Below, piece by piece: positions 62,153 through 64,000 of a stretch of 64,000 nt of DNA. The stretch is taken from assembly GCF_003269035.1 (NCBI RefSeq), contig NZ_QLTK01000021.1, positions 1-64,000 on the forward strand, in the 5' to 3' direction. Each line of letters begins with the position of its first letter. Position 1 is the stretch's first letter. A model generated the notes under the pieces. That model did not search any database, had not been told where the DNA came from, and saw only the letters and a list, made by a program, of their open reading frames with translations. Made by a program: the position numbers and the translations under genes. This DNA is from Paraburkholderia bryophila (GTDB taxonomy: Bacteria; Pseudomonadota; Gammaproteobacteria; Burkholderiales; Burkholderiaceae).

Positions 62153-64000
62153 ATGGCACTGTCGGACACTACTCATAAACTGTGCAACGGTTGCGGTCAC
62201 GCAAGCTTCCGATTGTTCGCCACTCGCGCAGATGGCGCCCGGATCGAACAATGCGAGTACTGCGGACTGGGTGTAATCGAGCACCCTCCGGCCAATCCGA
62301 GCGCATTTTATGGTGACACTTACTACGCCAGCGGCAAGGAAAGCGGATACGCCGACTACCGTTTGGCCGCAGAACACGGCGTGGGCTGGGCCGTCAATCT
62401 GATCACCCTGCTTCGTCGCGACGGCAAAATTCTAGACATCGGCTGTGCGGATGGCTATTTGCTGCGCAGACAAGGTGGCGCGTTCGAGCGTTTCGGCATC
62501 GAGGTGAATCCAAAAATGGCGGAGGAGGCGGCTAACGCGGGCATTCAGATCATCAGCCGCGATTTGTTAGAAGCGGGTCTCGCGCAACGCTATGAAAAAA
62601 CCTTCGACGTAATCACTTCAATCGCGGTATTCGAGCATTTGCCCGATTTCGCGGGCGGCATAGCGACCGCAATCCGCATGCTTAAAGACGAGGGCATTCT
62701 ACTGTTTGAAGTGCCTGTCATGTCGGCGCACGCAAGCAACGCGGCATGGCTGCATAGTTCATTCGAACATATTTACTACCCGACCTCCAACGCACTCCAG
62801 CATATCGTCGAAGAACGGCTGAAATGCCACCTTGTCGGTGCGGAACTGCTGATCAAAGACTATGCGTCCACCTACGCGGGCTTCATCGTGAAATCGGCGG
62901 CGCATGCGGCCTTACTGCGGCCGCTTTTGAGCCGCCTACTCGCTGACGACAGCGACGATCATGCGGCGCTTACTATCGACGAAAGGCGAGCCCGCACACA
63001 TTTGCGCCTGATGCATATGGCGCAGACTTCGGAAGCCTCGGTCCAAGGCATCCGGGAACTCGACCATAGCGAGTACACCGAACCCTTGATCGGCCGCATC
63101 GCACAACTCTGGACTGCCGATCTGCAACGACTTCGCTGCCGGACCGAGCAGATGGAAAAAATAGCGTTAGAGCGCGACAGCTTCAAAGAAGAATCTGAGG
63201 CCTGGCAGAAATCCTGGCGGCAAAAGTCGGAGCAATTAGCTAACGAAACGCGTCGCTTGAGCGCGCGACTAGATGTCGCACAGCGCGATTCGCGGCTCAA
63301 TACCGCGCAGGCGAGCCAAGCCGTGATTGCCGAAATGGAGCGGGTTTCCGCGCTTGAGGCCCAACTTCAGGACGCGATCGCGAAGACGCGCGCGGCAGAA
63401 GATCGCGAAGCACGGGCCAAAGCCAGAGCTGAGGTGGAAGCGCAGCATCGTTACGTCGCGGCCGAAGCGCAACTGCAGATGATCTATGGCAGCACGTTGT
63501 GGCGCCTCACGTCGCCTCCCCGCCGGCTGGCTGCGCGCCATCCACGCGCGGTGCGGCGGCTGCGCCAGCTGGCCAAGCTAGTGTATTGGACCGTCAGGCT
63601 CAAGCTCTTTTCAAAGTTGCGCGAGGTCAAAGCGCGCCGTGCGGCGGCGCTTGATCCTGCTCTGCCCTACGCCACCAGCAGCCAGGCTGACAGCACGCCG
63701 GGGCCAACCGCCGCGCTGTTGCCGGTCGCCGGTGTGCTACCCGAGCCCATGCGCTCAATCGAAACCGACCCATGGCCGGACGACAGGCCGCTGGTGAGCG
63801 TCGTGATTCCATGCTTCAACTACGGGCACCTGGTCGGAGAAGCGATTCGCTCGGTCGAAGCGCAGACGTTCCAAGATATTGAAATCATCGTCGTCGAGGG
63901 CGGATCGAGTTCTGTCGAGTCGCGGCGCGCACTGGCAGCACTTGCCGAACAGCCGTCCACGAAGGTACGGATTCTGTTGCAGGAAAAACCCTATCGTGCC
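62153..64000 (+). CDS. Class I methyltransferase - coiled coil - family 2 glycosyltransferase fusion (3' end missing)
   Basis: Open from ATG 62153 to the window edge, at least 616 codons. Residues 11-37 have a zinc-ribbon-like C11-x2-C14/C34-x2-C37. Residues about 90-200 are a SAM methyltransferase with LDIGCADGYLL (D95-G101) and TSIAVFEHLPDFAGGI. Residues about 320-440 are charged coiled coil. A short GSTLWRLTSPPRRLA linker of the kind seen in large O-antigen glycosyltransferases comes next. From residue 546 a GT2 domain begins, PLVSVVIPCFNYGHLVGEAI. It probably methylates and extends or terminates the glycan, setting chain length. It starts 115 nt after the deoxysugar cassette. Confidence 0.85.
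   Translation, partial: MALSDTTHKLCNGCGHASFRLFATRADGARIEQCEYCGLGVIEHPPANPSAFYGDTYYASGKESGYADYRLAAEHGVGWAVNLITLLRRDGKILDIGCADGYLLRRQGGAFERFGIEVNPKMAEEAANAGIQIISRDLLEAGLAQRYEKTFDVITSIAVFEHLPDFAGGIATAIRMLKDEGILLFEVPVMSAHASNAAWLHSSFEHIYYPTSNALQHIVEERLKCHLVGAELLIKDYASTYAGFIVKSAAHAALLRPLLSRLLADDSDDHAALTIDERRARTHLRLMHMAQTSEASVQGIRELDHSEYTEPLIGRIAQLWTADLQRLRCRTEQMEKIALERDSFKEESEAWQKSWRQKSEQLANETRRLSARLDVAQRDSRLNTAQASQAVIAEMERVSALEAQLQDAIAKTRAAEDREARAKARAEVEAQHRYVAAEAQLQMIYGSTLWRLTSPPRRLAARHPRAVRRLRQLAKLVYWTVRLKLFSKLREVKARRAAALDPALPYATSSQADSTPGPTAALLPVAGVLPEPMRSIETDPWPDDRPLVSVVIPCFNYGHLVGEAIRSVEAQTFQDIEIIVVEGGSSSVESRRALAALAEQPSTKVRILLQEKPYRA

Overview
The window looks like a chromosomal segment of a Burkholderiaceae bacterium, most probably Paraburkholderia or a close relative. 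The reasons are the high-GC coding style, the cys gene order with a DUF934 gene, the DUF2844/DUF3443 pair, a Kdo 3-hydroxylase beside waaA, the urt-ure linkage, and a dispersed 223-bp element that I remember only in general terms from Burkholderia genomes. No tRNA, rRNA, insertion sequence or CRISPR array was found.

Layout. 1-7.8 kb: a leftward sulfate-assimilation operon (cysI, DUF934, cysH, cysD, cysN, uroporphyrinogen-III methyltransferase) with a divergent CysB-type regulator. It covers sulfate activation, APS reduction, sulfite reduction and supply of the siroheme precursor. 7.9-14.1 kb: an orphan periplasmic binding protein, a two-gene RND efflux system and a small protein of unknown function. 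14.1-21.1 kb: a leftward sugar uptake and catabolism operon (LacI regulator, ABC ATPase, permease, binding protein, isomerase, dehydrogenase) with a perfect palindromic operator. 21.4-26.2 kb: an isoaspartyl methyltransferase-like protein, a rhodanese, a TolC-family channel, then an overlapping DUF2844/DUF3443 pair. The DUF3443 lipoprotein carries motifs that match pepsin-type aspartic proteases.

26.5-39.5 kb: a nitrogen-scavenging block. A sigma-54-type promoter precedes urtABCDE (urea ABC importer). ureD, ureABC and ureEFG follow, with an orphan amino-acid-type binding protein between ureD and ureA. 39.5-44.5 kb: lipid A/inner-core genes (waaA, kdoO, waaC) and a phosphohexomutase. 44.7-64 kb: a long O-antigen or exopolysaccharide locus. 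It holds a flippase, several glycosyltransferases, galE, two different MraY/WecA-family initiating transferases, an O-antigen ligase, a WbpM-like dehydratase with WbpL-like and epimerase partners, an NDP-deoxysugar cassette, and a methyltransferase-glycosyltransferase fusion that runs off the right edge. A chemoreceptor gene lies inside this locus.

The observations most worth following are the pepsin-like reading of DUF3443 with its tightly coupled DUF2844 partner and Pro-Thr stalk; the 223-bp element found twice, each time in the same orientation a short way behind a stop codon, with hairpins and one compensatory base-pair change; and the uncharacterised deoxysugar cassette with its multidomain partner at the right end.
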